DNA of 64,000 nt from Paraburkholderia mimosarum LMG 23256 = NBRC 106338 (lineage in GTDB: Bacteria > Pseudomonadota > Gammaproteobacteria > Burkholderiales > Burkholderiaceae), in NCBI RefSeq assembly GCF_000739815.1, contig NZ_BBJJ01000001.1, positions 186,001 to 250,000 on the forward strand. Direction: 5' to 3'. A program made the position numbers and the translations under genes. Numbering within the stretch: the stretch's first letter is position 1; each line of letters starts with the position of its first letter. Positions 46,405 through 56,905 of the stretch are shown piece by piece. The notes below the pieces were generated by a model. It did not search any database. It worked only from the letters and a program-made list of their open reading frames with translations, and was not told where the DNA came from.

Positions 46405-46436
46405 ACCCGCCTGGAAGCGTTTCCAGGCGGGTTTTT
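46405..46436 (+). terminator. Intrinsic terminator after rpsU
   Basis: ACCCGCCTGGAA (46405-46416), loop GCGT, TTCCAGGCGGGT (46421-46432), TTTT. A perfect 12-bp stem 157 bases after the rpsU stop and 36 bases before yqeY. Partial read-through would let rpsU and dnaG be expressed at different levels, as in other macromolecular synthesis operons. Confidence 0.88.
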
Positions 46437-46471
46437 GCATTCCTGCAACCCCAACGCAATTCAGGTGAGTG

Positions 46472-46918
46472 ATGAGTCTCAAAGACCAGATCAATGACGA
46501 TATGAAGGCCGCGATGCGCGCCCGTGAAAGCGAGCGCCTCGCTACGATTCGTCTGCTGCTCGCCGCAATCAAGCAACGCGAAGTCGACGATCGCGTGACG
46601 CTCGACGACGCCGGCATCACGGCAGTCATCGACAAGATGATCAAGCAACGCAAGGATTCGATCAGCCAGTTCGAGGCGGCGGGCCGCACCGATCTCGTCG
46701 AAAAGGAAGCCGCCGAACTGACCGTGCTGACCGCCTATATGCCCGCGCAGCTCTCCGATGCCGAGATTGCCGCCGAAGTCGAGGCCGCGGTGGCTCAGGT
46801 CGGTGCCGCCGGCCCGCAGGACATGGGCAAGGTGATGGGGGTGCTCAAGCCCAGGCTCGCCGGCCGCGCCGACATGACGGCGGTCTCCGGGCTCGTCAAA
46901 GCTGCGCTTTCGAAATAA
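46472..46918 (+). CDS. GatB/YqeY domain protein
   Basis: 148 aa. Helical YqeY domain related to the tRNA-binding tail of GatB: MSLKDQINDDMKAAMRARES, KMIKQRKDSISQFEAAGR and a C-terminal GKVMGVLKPRLAGRADM. Thought to bind tRNA or nucleic acid; role unproven. AGGTGAG lies just upstream of ATG 46472. It is inserted between rpsU and dnaG as in many betaproteobacteria. Confidence 0.93.
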   Translation: MSLKDQINDDMKAAMRARESERLATIRLLLAAIKQREVDDRVTLDDAGITAVIDKMIKQRKDSISQFEAAGRTDLVEKEAAELTVLTAYMPAQLSDAEIAAEVEAAVAQVGAAGPQDMGKVMGVLKPRLAGRADMTAVSGLVKAALSK

Positions 46919-47029
46919 GCGTGCCCGGCTTGCGCGCGGCGTAGGCCCGGCCTCCGGGCGCCGCCGCGAGGCCCGTACACAACGTACACGGGCCGTGCGA
47001 GCCCCGGCCGCCCGAGCGCGTCTGCCTCG

Positions 47030-48904
47030 ATGATTCCGCATTCGTTTTTGCAGGACCTGCTGAACCGCGTCGATATCGTCGACGTGGTGGGTCGCTACGT
47101 GCAGCTCAAAAAGGGCGGCGCGAACTTCATGGGGCTGTGCCCGTTCCACAACGAGAAAAGCCCCTCCTTCACCGTTAGTCCAACCAAGCAGTTCTATCAT
47201 TGCTTCGGCTGCGGGGCGCACGGCACCGCCATTGGCTTCCTCATGGAGCACGCGGGGCTGACCTTCCCGGAAGCCGTGAACCAGCTGGCCCAGTCGGTCG
47301 GCCTGAGCGTGCCGCAAGAGCCGTCGCCCATGCGTGGGGCCGGGGCTGGGGCACCGGGCGGCTACGCGCCAACCGCCTCCAAAGCGGTCACGACCGCGCT
47401 TTCCGAGGTGATGCAGACCGCCTGCGACTACTACCGCAAGCAGTTGCGCAGCGCACCCAACGCCATCCAGTACCTCAAGAAGCGCGGCCTCACAGGCGAA
47501 ATCGCCGCGCGCTTCGGCCTCGGCTATGCGCCCGATGGGTGGCAGAACCTCGAAACCGCGTTTGCCAACTATCGCGACGACGCGCTGGTCGAAGCGGGTC
47601 TCGTCATCGTCAGTGAAAAGCAGGACGCGCAAGGCGAGTCGCGCCGCTATGACCGCTTCCGCGACCGCGTGATGTTCCCGATCCGCAACGTAAAGGGGCA
47701 GGTGATCGGCTTTGGCGGCCGCGTGCTCGACAGCGGCGAGCCCAAGTATTTGAATTCCCCGGAAACGCCGCTATTTAACAAGGGCAGCGAACTGTACGGG
47801 CTGTTCGAGGCGCGCCTCGCGATCCGGGAACAGCGCTATGTTCTGGTGGTCGAGGGATATATGGACGTCGTCGCGCTCGCCCAACTGGGTTTCCAGAACG
47901 CGGTGGCGACGCTCGGCACGGCATGCACGCCGATTCACGTGCAGAAGCTCATGCGTCAGACGGATACCGTCATCTTCAGCTTCGACGGCGATTCGGCGGG
48001 CCGGCGTGCCGCGCGGCGCGCGCTCGACGCGTGCCTGCCGCACGCGGCCGACAACCGGACCATCCGGTTCCTGTTCCTGCCCCAGGAGCACGATCCGGAC
48101 AGCTACGTGCGCGAGTTCGGTGCCGAGGCGTTCTCGGAGCAGGTCGAACGGGCCATGCCGCTGTCCCAGTTCATGCTCAACGAAGTGCTGGCGGACAAGG
48201 AACTGGACCAGCCTGAAGGGCGCGCGCGGGCGCTCTTCGACGCCAAGCCGCTGCTGCAGGCGCTGCCGGCGAACGCGTTGCGCTCGCAGATCATGCATAT
48301 GTTCGCGGACCGCCTCGACGTGCCGTTCGAGGAAGTGGCCGCGCTGTGCGAAGTCGATGCGCGCATTGCCCAGGCGGCGCGTCAGGCCCCGGCGCGCAAG
48401 GACCGGCACCTTGTGACCGGTATCGAACGCAAGGCGCTGCGCAATCTGGTGATGCACCCGCGCATCGTGCTGCAACTCGACGAAGACGCCGAAAAAGCGC
48501 TGATCGGACTGACGCGCCACGGCGAGTTGTTCGAGGAAGTGACCACCCACGCCCGGGCGCTGGGCGGGTCGGCGGAATTTCAGCTGCTTTCCGACCTGCT
48601 GAGAAATGGGGCCAATGCTCCGACCTTCGAGGAGATTTTTCGCGAAATTCTGGACTATGATGAAAACGTTCGGGATTTGCTGATGAAAAATCCGGAAGAT
48701 GGCTCCGCGGTGGAGGAGCGTCGCGAGCAGGAGCGGCTCGTGAGCGAAGAATTGGCGGCGGCGATCCTGAAGATGCGGTACGACGCCTGTTGCGAGCGCC
48801 TGGACGCGCTTTCGCGGCAGTCGCGGCATACGCCGGAGGAGCTTGCCGAGTTGATGTCACTGAATCAGACACGCGCTGACATGAAGCGTCAGCTCGGTTT
48901 GTAG
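47030..48904 (+). CDS. dnaG: DNA primase
   Basis: 624 aa. Makes RNA primers at the fork. N-terminal zinc finger (CPFHNEKSPSFTVSPT ... HCFGCG), TOPRIM core with VVEGYMDVVALAQLG and FSFDGDSAGRRAARRAL (catalytic Asp pair), and a C-terminal helicase-interaction domain ending DMKRQLGL. Length is normal. A Gly/Ala/Pro-rich linker at residues about 100-120 follows the zinc domain. No clear ribosome binding site at ATG 47030. Confidence 0.97.
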   Translation: MIPHSFLQDLLNRVDIVDVVGRYVQLKKGGANFMGLCPFHNEKSPSFTVSPTKQFYHCFGCGAHGTAIGFLMEHAGLTFPEAVNQLAQSVGLSVPQEPSPMRGAGAGAPGGYAPTASKAVTTALSEVMQTACDYYRKQLRSAPNAIQYLKKRGLTGEIAARFGLGYAPDGWQNLETAFANYRDDALVEAGLVIVSEKQDAQGESRRYDRFRDRVMFPIRNVKGQVIGFGGRVLDSGEPKYLNSPETPLFNKGSELYGLFEARLAIREQRYVLVVEGYMDVVALAQLGFQNAVATLGTACTPIHVQKLMRQTDTVIFSFDGDSAGRRAARRALDACLPHAADNRTIRFLFLPQEHDPDSYVREFGAEAFSEQVERAMPLSQFMLNEVLADKELDQPEGRARALFDAKPLLQALPANALRSQIMHMFADRLDVPFEEVAALCEVDARIAQAARQAPARKDRHLVTGIERKALRNLVMHPRIVLQLDEDAEKALIGLTRHGELFEEVTTHARALGGSAEFQLLSDLLRNGANAPTFEEIFREILDYDENVRDLLMKNPEDGSAVEERREQERLVSEELAAAILKMRYDACCERLDALSRQSRHTPEELAELMSLNQTRADMKRQLGL

Positions 48905-49037
48905 GGAAGGGACCGCACGAAGGGATTATTGCGCTGCGTGGTAAAATAACAAGTTTTCAGCGGTTTTTTTGTTTTTTCCGGGCGGACATAACGGGTTGGG
49001 GTAACCCGCGACTGTTCAGTTATCCAGCAAGGGCGGA

Positions 49038-51449
<2,412 letters not shown>

Positions 51450-51532
51450 GGTTGGTTAGTTTTAATGCACGGAAGTCGCGTGCACGATGGCCAGGCTGGC
51501 CCGGTTTCGTGTAGTATGTCGGCCTGTCATCG

Positions 51533-51566
51533 AAAAGCCCGGCCTTTGGGTAGACCGGGCTTTTTT
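51533..51566 (+). terminator. Intrinsic terminator after rpoD
   Basis: AAAAGCCCGG (51533-51542), 12-base loop, CCGGGCTTTT (51555-51564) with TT following. It lies between rpoD and the tRNA gene. Confidence 0.85.
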
Positions 51567-51620
51567 GTTGATGCTGTGTTGTTGCAGGTCTTTTGTTCTC
51601 GCTACGCTTCGTAGCTTCGT

Positions 51621-51708
51621 GGGCCGGACGCCGTGTTGGTTGCAGGCAGCGGACTCATAATCCGCCTCCGAAAGGACATCGTGGGTTCGAATCCCACCCG
51701 GCCCACCA
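51621..51708 (+). tRNA. tRNA with CAT anticodon and long variable arm (Met or Ile2)
   Basis: 88 bases including encoded CCA. Acceptor GGGCCGG/CCGGCCC, discriminator A, 3-bp D stem GCC/GGC with a 12-base loop, anticodon stem GCGGA/TCCGC with loop CTCATAA (anticodon CAT), and T arm GTGGG-TTCGAAT-CCCAC. The variable region is 15 bases (51666-51680) with a possible TCC/GGA stem. That is class II geometry, normal for Leu, Ser or Tyr but not for Met or Ile tRNAs. Identity could be lysidine-modified Ile2, Met, or a recoded class II tRNA; the sequence alone does not decide. It is an integration site candidate, as an integrase remnant follows. Confidence 0.9.
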
Positions 51709-51791
51709 GAATAAAGCTTTTTGCTTCAAGCGTTTAGGCTCAGCGCCAACTGCCTTTAACGCTACTGCGCCCAAAGAATCCGCCGGGCACT

Positions 51792-52001
51792 GTGCCCAGA
51801 GTGTGCCTCACTCTGGGCTCTTCACTTCACCACAGCGAGCCGTGGCCCGCTTTCTTCACTGCCCATCAGCACTGCGTCAGCGTGCGGTTTCAGATGGTCA
51901 GGCGCGAGATGCGCATCCCGCAGCACCATCTCGTAGCTCGCTTAGGAATCCTTACATTTGTTCGCCCCGGCGAACTCCGCAAGGCTGAATGGGCCGACTA
52001 A
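51792..52001 (+). pseudogene. Phage-type (tyrosine) integrase remnant
   Basis: The end of this frame reads LGILTFVRPGELRKAEWAD. FVRPGELRKAEW is the highly conserved block around the first catalytic Arg of P4-like tRNA-targeting integrases. Only this block is recognisable; the rest of the catalytic domain is missing and the frame stops at 52001. It lies 83 bases after a tRNA gene, exactly where such integrases sit. The remaining bases of 51709-52285 contain no gene. Confidence 0.6.
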
Positions 52002-52060
52002 CGCGTGGGCGCGACCTCCGGGAACTTCGACAACTGCCTTGAGGACGCCGCAATTTGAGG

Positions 52061-52108
52061 TATTCCATAATCATATAGATACAGCCTTATTCTTCATTAT
52101 AAAGGCAT
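52061..52108 (+). promoter_or_regulatory. 48-bp repeated control element, copy 1 (upstream of uxuA)
   Basis: Starts TATTCC and ends with TTCATTATAAAGGCAT (52093-52108). It matches 56735-56782 at 37 of 48 positions with no gaps and in the same orientation relative to the downstream gene. It lies 177 bases before the uxuA-type start. Likely binding site of the LysR regulator encoded at 55726-56733, or a shared promoter. Confidence 0.6.
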
Positions 52109-52285
52109 GGCAATCGTCGTTAGTATGCAGAGACCTGGCTGTGCCCCCGCATGGACCCCGACAGGCGCTCGGCGTCCATACGCCGCGTCGCTGCGCAGGG
52201 GCCAACGCGGAAAGGCCGAACCAACCGTTCACTGATACGCAGCGTCGTTGAAGGCGCAGCGAGCCTGTGAGGAGGAGACTCGAAC

Positions 52286-53344
52286 GTGAAAATGACCTTT
52301 CGCTGGTATGGCGACACCGACCCCGTGCCGCTCGCTTACATCCGTCAGATCCCTGGCATGGTCGGGGTCGTCTCGGCGATCTATGACGTGCCTGTGGGCG
52401 AGGTGTGGCCGATCGACAGGATCCTGTCGCTGAAGGAGAAGATAGAGGCTCACGGCCTGACGCTGGAAGTGATCGAAAGCGTGCCGGTGCACGAGGACAT
52501 CAAGCTCGGCAAACCGACGCGCGACACGCTCATCTCCAACTACGGCCAGACGCTGCTTAACCTCGGCGCCTGCGGTGTGAAGGTGGTCTGCTACAACTTC
52601 ATGCCGGTTTTCGACTGGACCCGCACCTCGCTGGAAATGCCCCTGCCTGATGGATCGACGACGCTCGCGTTCGACACGCAAGCGATCCGCGAACTCGACG
52701 TCAGCCATGGTATCCAGCTGCCCGGCTGGGACGCGAGCTATCGGCCCGAGCAATTGAAAGCCCTGTTGCGCGACTACGAAGCGCTTGACGAAGCCGGTCT
52801 CTGGGCCAATCTCGACTACTTCCTGCGCGCGACGATTCCGGTGGCCAAAGAAGCCGGGATCAAGATGGCGATCCACCCCGACGATCCGCCGCGGCCGATT
52901 TTCGGGCTGCCGCGCATCGTGAAGAATCGTGCGGACCTGCAGCGCGTGCTGGCTATCGTCGACGATCCGGCCAACGGCCTGACGCTGTGTTCGGGGTCGC
53001 TGGGCGCGGACCTGCAGAACGATATTCCGGCTCTGGTGCGCGAGTTTGGCGCGCGTGGCCGGATTCATTTTGCACACCTGCGTAACGTGCAAACCAATGC
53101 GGCGGGCGATTTTCATGAGACCTCGCATCGCTCGGCCGACGGCTCGCTCGACATGGCGGATATCGTCAAGGCCTATTTCGAAACCGGCTTTGAAGGCTAT
53201 GCAAGGCCGGACCATGGGCGAATGATCTGGGGCGAAACGGGCCGCGCCGGCTATGGGCTGTTCGACCGCGCGCTGGGTGCGGTCTACCTGAACGGCATCT
53301 GGGAAGGCCTCGCCAAACATCCGGCCGATCATGCGGCTGAGTAA
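52286..53344 (+). CDS. uxuA: Mannonate dehydratase
   Basis: 352 aa. Dehydrates D-mannonate to 2-keto-3-deoxygluconate in hexuronate catabolism. TIM-barrel family start [20 protein letters not shown], then [14 protein letters not shown], metal-site regions [27 protein letters not shown] and HFAHLRNVQ, and [11 protein letters not shown] near the end. Length is slightly short of E. coli UxuA (394 aa) but typical of the compact group. GGAGGAGAC precedes the ATG. It overlaps uxuB by 14 bases. First gene of uxuA-uxuB-iolB. Confidence 0.93.
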   Translation: MKMTFRWYGDTDPVPLAYIRQIPGMVGVVSAIYDVPVGEVWPIDRILSLKEKIEAHGLTLEVIESVPVHEDIKLGKPTRDTLISNYGQTLLNLGACGVKVVCYNFMPVFDWTRTSLEMPLPDGSTTLAFDTQAIRELDVSHGIQLPGWDASYRPEQLKALLRDYEALDEAGLWANLDYFLRATIPVAKEAGIKMAIHPDDPPRPIFGLPRIVKNRADLQRVLAIVDDPANGLTLCSGSLGADLQNDIPALVREFGARGRIHFAHLRNVQTNAAGDFHETSHRSADGSLDMADIVKAYFETGFEGYARPDHGRMIWGETGRAGYGLFDRALGAVYLNGIWEGLAKHPADHAAE

Positions 53345-54866
53345 CGCCGCCTTGCCTTCACTGGTGGCGAGCGCTGCTGGCGAAGTCGTCGTTCCCGGCT
53401 ACGATCGCGCGAGCCTCGCACCGGGCATTGTCCATCTGGGCCTCGGGGCGTTTCATCGCGCGCACCAAGCCGTGTACACGGAGCACACGTTACGCGCTGG
53501 CGATCACCGCTGGGGCATCGTCGGCGTGTCGTTGCGACATGCGGACACGTCGGAGGCGCTCACTCCGCAGGATCATTTGTATGCCGTAGATGTGCGCGAC
53601 GGCACCGCGGAGTCGTTCCAGGTAGTCGGTGCGCTGATCGCCTCGCTGGTCGCGCCACAGTCGCCCGCCGCCGTGCTCGATGCGATGACCGATCCGCGCT
53701 GCCATATCGTCAGCCTGACGATCACAGAGAAAGGATATTGCCGCAGTCCGGCCAGCGGCGCGTTGCAATTCGATCATCCCGACATCGCCCATGATCTGCG
53801 CGAGGCCGCCGCGCCGCGTAGCGCGATCGGCTTCGTCGTGCGTGCGATGGCGCTGCGCCGCGCGGCCGGTCAGGGCCCGTTTACCGTGCTGTCGTGCGAC
53901 AACCTGCCGTCCAACGGCGATACGATGCGCGCATTGACGCTGGCGTTCGCGCGCCAATCGGATCCTGTGCTGGCCGACTGGATCGAGCGGGAGGGCGCAT
54001 TTCCCAATACCATGGTGGATCGAATCGTGCCGCTTACCACCGAGGCCGATCGCGCGCGCGTAGCGAAGCAACTCGGCGCCGACGATGCGTGGCCGGTAAT
54101 GACCGAGCCGTTTTCGCAATGGGTGATCGAGGACCGCTTCGCGGGACCGCGGCCGGCGTGGGAGCGCGCAGGCGCGACGCTCGTCCTTGACGCGCGTCCC
54201 TATGAGCAGGCCAAATTGCGGATGTTGAACGGCACGCATTCGGCGCTCGCGTACCTCGGGTCGCTGATCGGCTATGACACCGTCGATCAGGCGATCGGTG
54301 TGCCGGCCGTGCTGAACTTTGTCGAAAGCATGTTGCGCGACGAGGTGGAGCCGACGCTGTCGCGCCCCGCTTTGGCCAGCTATCGCGCTGAACTGTTCAC
54401 GCGTTTTCGCAACGCCGCGTTAGATCACCGCTTGCAACAAATCGCGACTGACGGCTCGCAGAAACTGCCACAACGCTGGCTGGAAAGCGTGCGCGCCAAC
54501 TTGAAAAGCGGCGCGCCGACCGAATGTCTTGCCTTTGCGCTGGCCGGCTGGATCGCGTACCTCAGCGGTCAGGACGAGACAGGGCGCACCTACGCGATCG
54601 CGGATCCTCTCGCCGACAGACTGACCGAAGCGGTCCGGGCGACCTTGTACGCAGATGCCATTGATGCGGTACGAACACTGTTCGAAATCGAGTCGATTTT
54701 TGGATGCGATCTGCGTGCACAACCGCACTTCGTCGCGCAAGTCGCACGCCATCTGGCGGCGATTCGCGCACAAGGCGCCGTCAAAGCCATGGACGCTTGT
54801 ACCGCCTCAGGCCATGCACGTAGCCGCCGCGAACGCCGCATTCCGGCGGGTAGTGGTACTAAATAA
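53331..54866 (+). CDS. uxuB: D-mannonate oxidoreductase (fructuronate reductase), mannitol dehydrogenase family
   Basis: 511 aa, polyol-specific long-chain dehydrogenase. NAD-binding region [20 protein letters not shown] near the N-terminus, and catalytic-domain motifs [14 protein letters not shown] and [16 protein letters not shown] (catalytic Lys). Reduces fructuronate to mannonate, the substrate of UxuA, so the pair catalyses two successive steps. Assignment to fructuronate rather than mannitol or arabinitol rests on the overlap with uxuA. The C-terminal 20 residues are basic and unlike the family core. Confidence 0.88.
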   Translation: MRLSNAALPSLVASAAGEVVVPGYDRASLAPGIVHLGLGAFHRAHQAVYTEHTLRAGDHRWGIVGVSLRHADTSEALTPQDHLYAVDVRDGTAESFQVVGALIASLVAPQSPAAVLDAMTDPRCHIVSLTITEKGYCRSPASGALQFDHPDIAHDLREAAAPRSAIGFVVRAMALRRAAGQGPFTVLSCDNLPSNGDTMRALTLAFARQSDPVLADWIEREGAFPNTMVDRIVPLTTEADRARVAKQLGADDAWPVMTEPFSQWVIEDRFAGPRPAWERAGATLVLDARPYEQAKLRMLNGTHSALAYLGSLIGYDTVDQAIGVPAVLNFVESMLRDEVEPTLSRPALASYRAELFTRFRNAALDHRLQQIATDGSQKLPQRWLESVRANLKSGAPTECLAFALAGWIAYLSGQDETGRTYAIADPLADRLTEAVRATLYADAIDAVRTLFEIESIFGCDLRAQPHFVAQVARHLAAIRAQGAVKAMDACTASGHARSRRERRIPAGSGTK

Positions 54867-54878
54867 CTGGAGGAAGAC

Positions 54879-55709
54879 ATGAGCGAACTGCTCGTCAAAC
54901 CGTCAAAACATGGCGAAGATGGCCATATCATCCATGTCACGCCGGCGAGCGCCGGCTGGAAATACGTCGGCTTCGATGTTTTCGACCTGAAGGTCGGCGC
55001 CACGGTCACGCAGGATACAGGCCATCGCGAAGTCGTGATCGTAGTCGTCAAGGGTCACGCGATGGTCGGTTGTGAAGGGCTGGCGAGCCGCGCGATCGGC
55101 GCCCGGATGTCGCCGTTCGAAGGCGCGCCGTGGTCCATGTATGTGCCACCCCATACGCGCTACACGATCGAGGCCGCGGACGACGTCGAACTCGGCATCT
55201 GCTCCGCGCCCGCTAAGGGCGGTCTGCCGCCGCGCTTCATTGCACCTGACGAGGTAAAGCAGGAAACCCGCGGCGCTGGCACCAACCTGCGTCACGTGCG
55301 CCACATCCTGCCGGAAACCGAGCCGGCGGAGAGCTTGCTGGTGGTGGAATCGGTGACGCCAGCGGGCAACTGGTCCAGCTACCCGCCGCATCGGCACGAT
55401 ACCGACGATGGCGAGCAGCAGACCTATCTCGAGGAAACCTATTACCACCGCGTGTCGCCGCCGCAGGGCTTCGCGATTCAGCGCGTCTATACCGACGACC
55501 GCAGTCTCGACGAAACGCTCGCGGCGTACGACAAGCATGTCGTGCTGGTGCCGCGCGGCTATCACCCGGTTGCCGCCGCGCACGGCTACGACCTCTACTA
55601 CCTGAATGTGATGGCCGGTCCGCGTCGCACCTGGCACGTACACAACGAACCGGCGCATGAATGGTTACTACAGCCCGGCGCAAGCGTCGCGGTGGACGGC
55701 CCGCGCTGA
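54879..55709 (+). CDS. iolB: IolB-type 5-deoxy-glucuronate isomerase
   Basis: 276 aa bicupin of the KduI/IolB family, close to IolB: metal-binding H171 and H173 in YPPHRHD, E185 in TYLEETYYH, H229 in VPRGYHPV, and FAIQRVYTDDRSLDE and YYLNVMAGPRR blocks. In inositol catabolism IolB converts 5-deoxyglucuronate to a 2-ketose acid. No other iol gene is in the window. Here it follows uxuB by 12 bases with a good ribosome binding site (GGAGGAAGAC). It may instead isomerise a hexuronate to fructuronate, replacing UxaC; that is inference. KduI relatives can act on hexuronates. Confidence 0.88.
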   Translation: MSELLVKPSKHGEDGHIIHVTPASAGWKYVGFDVFDLKVGATVTQDTGHREVVIVVVKGHAMVGCEGLASRAIGARMSPFEGAPWSMYVPPHTRYTIEAADDVELGICSAPAKGGLPPRFIAPDEVKQETRGAGTNLRHVRHILPETEPAESLLVVESVTPAGNWSSYPPHRHDTDDGEQQTYLEETYYHRVSPPQGFAIQRVYTDDRSLDETLAAYDKHVVLVPRGYHPVAAAHGYDLYYLNVMAGPRRTWHVHNEPAHEWLLQPGASVAVDGPR

Positions 55710-55725
55710 GTCCCGTCGCGGTAAG

Positions 55726-56733
55726 TCAGTCGCTGTCGGCGTCGGGGCCTTGGGTATCGAATCCGGCGGCCTCGCGCAGCGCTTGCAACATCGCCCGTGC
55801 ACCCGGTGAGAGCCTGTCGCCGCGCCGTGTGACGATGCCGGCCGGTCCGAGCTTCAGATCGAGTTCGAACGGCAGCGGTTCGAGCGCGCCGGCAATGCAA
55901 TATGGCTGCACCGGGTCGCGCGCAAGCGGCGCGATCATATCGCTCATTTGCAGCAGACTCGTGATGACAGGCAGCGACGAGCTCTCGACCACATCCGTGG
56001 GCAACGTGAGCTTCCGTTCGAGAAAAAGTTGCGTGAACTGATTGCGCATCACGTTGCCTTTCGGCGGCAGGATCCACGTTTGCGGCGCCAGTTCGTTCCA
56101 GCTGAGCGTCTTGCGCTTGACGAGCGGATGGCCAACGCGTGCGAACAGCGCGTGCTGTGCTTCCGCGAGCGGGGCGTAGTGCAGTTCCGCCAGATCGTCC
56201 GGATTGCGAATTCGCGCGACGATCATATCCAGCTTGCCTTCCTGCAGACGCTGCACCAGCACCTCACTGAACTCCATCTCGATGTTGATGCGAATCTGCG
56301 GAAAGCGCTTCTTGAGTAGCGCCACGGCCTTCGGGACGAGGTTGGTGGCCGCCGTGATCTCGGTGCCGATCATCGCCTGCCCGGTCAGGCCCGCTTTGAG
56401 CGCGGACACTTCGTCGTACGCGTGCCGCAGCTCGGCCAGCACGCTGCGTGCATGGCGGATCAGCACCTCGCCGTACCAGGTGGGCTCGACCCCGCGCGGA
56501 TGCCGTTCGAACAATGGCACACCCATCGTCTCTTCCAGTTCCCGCAGCAACTTGGTCGCCCCGGGTTGGGTCATGTGCGCGGCGTCCGCCGCGCGCAACA
56601 CCGAGCGATGAGTGTCGAGCTGAACGATCAGGGCCAATTGGCGCGTCTTTAGACGCGTGGGGTCGAAGCGGCCCGTCGCGATGGCCCCGGCGCCGTTGTC
56701 CGGATGAATTGTCGAGGTCACGGTCGCCTCCAT
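55726..56733 (-). CDS. LysR-type regulator of the uronate/M24 gene set
   Basis: 335 aa. An N-terminal tail of about 25 residues precedes the HTH (KTRQLALIVQLDTHRSVLRAADAAHMTQPGATKLLRELE), a layout of the GbpR/CbbR-like LysR subgroup that often senses sugars or sugar acids. A complete effector domain follows (GQAMIGTEITAATNLVPKAV onward). GGAATAC precedes ATG 56733. It is convergent with iolB and divergent from the M24 gene. The control element between it and the M24 gene recurs upstream of uxuA, so it probably governs both arms. Confidence 0.9.
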   Translation of the reverse strand: MEATVTSTIHPDNGAGAIATGRFDPTRLKTRQLALIVQLDTHRSVLRAADAAHMTQPGATKLLRELEETMGVPLFERHPRGVEPTWYGEVLIRHARSVLAELRHAYDEVSALKAGLTGQAMIGTEITAATNLVPKAVALLKKRFPQIRINIEMEFSEVLVQRLQEGKLDMIVARIRNPDDLAELHYAPLAEAQHALFARVGHPLVKRKTLSWNELAPQTWILPPKGNVMRNQFTQLFLERKLTLPTDVVESSSLPVITSLLQMSDMIAPLARDPVQPYCIAGALEPLPFELDLKLGPAGIVTRRGDRLSPGARAMLQALREAAGFDTQGPDADSD

Positions 56734-56734
56734 G

Positions 56735-56782
56735 TATTCCGTATCGATATAGGTTTCGCGTTATTTTTCATTATAAAAGCAT
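56735..56782 (+). promoter_or_regulatory. 48-bp repeated control element, copy 2 (LysR/M24 divergent region)
   Basis: Begins TATTCC next to the LysR start codon and ends TTCATTATAAAAGCAT (56767-56782). 37 of 48 positions match copy 1 at 52061-52108, with identical internal spacing. It lies 123 bases before the M24 ATG. Best candidate for the LysR operator. Confidence 0.6.
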
Positions 56783-56905
56783 ATCGATCGATTCTACGAT
56801 GCAGTAGACGCCCGGCATTCCAAGGCGGGCGAATTCCCATCATGGGCATTGAGACCGGCTGCATCCAGCATCCGCGCATGCAGCCGTACAGGAGACGAAG
56901 ACGCA

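Noticed and set aside
54879..55709. A myo-inositol catabolic cluster
   Set aside because: Only iolB is present; iolC, iolD, iolE, iolG and transport genes are missing and the neighbours are uronate enzymes.
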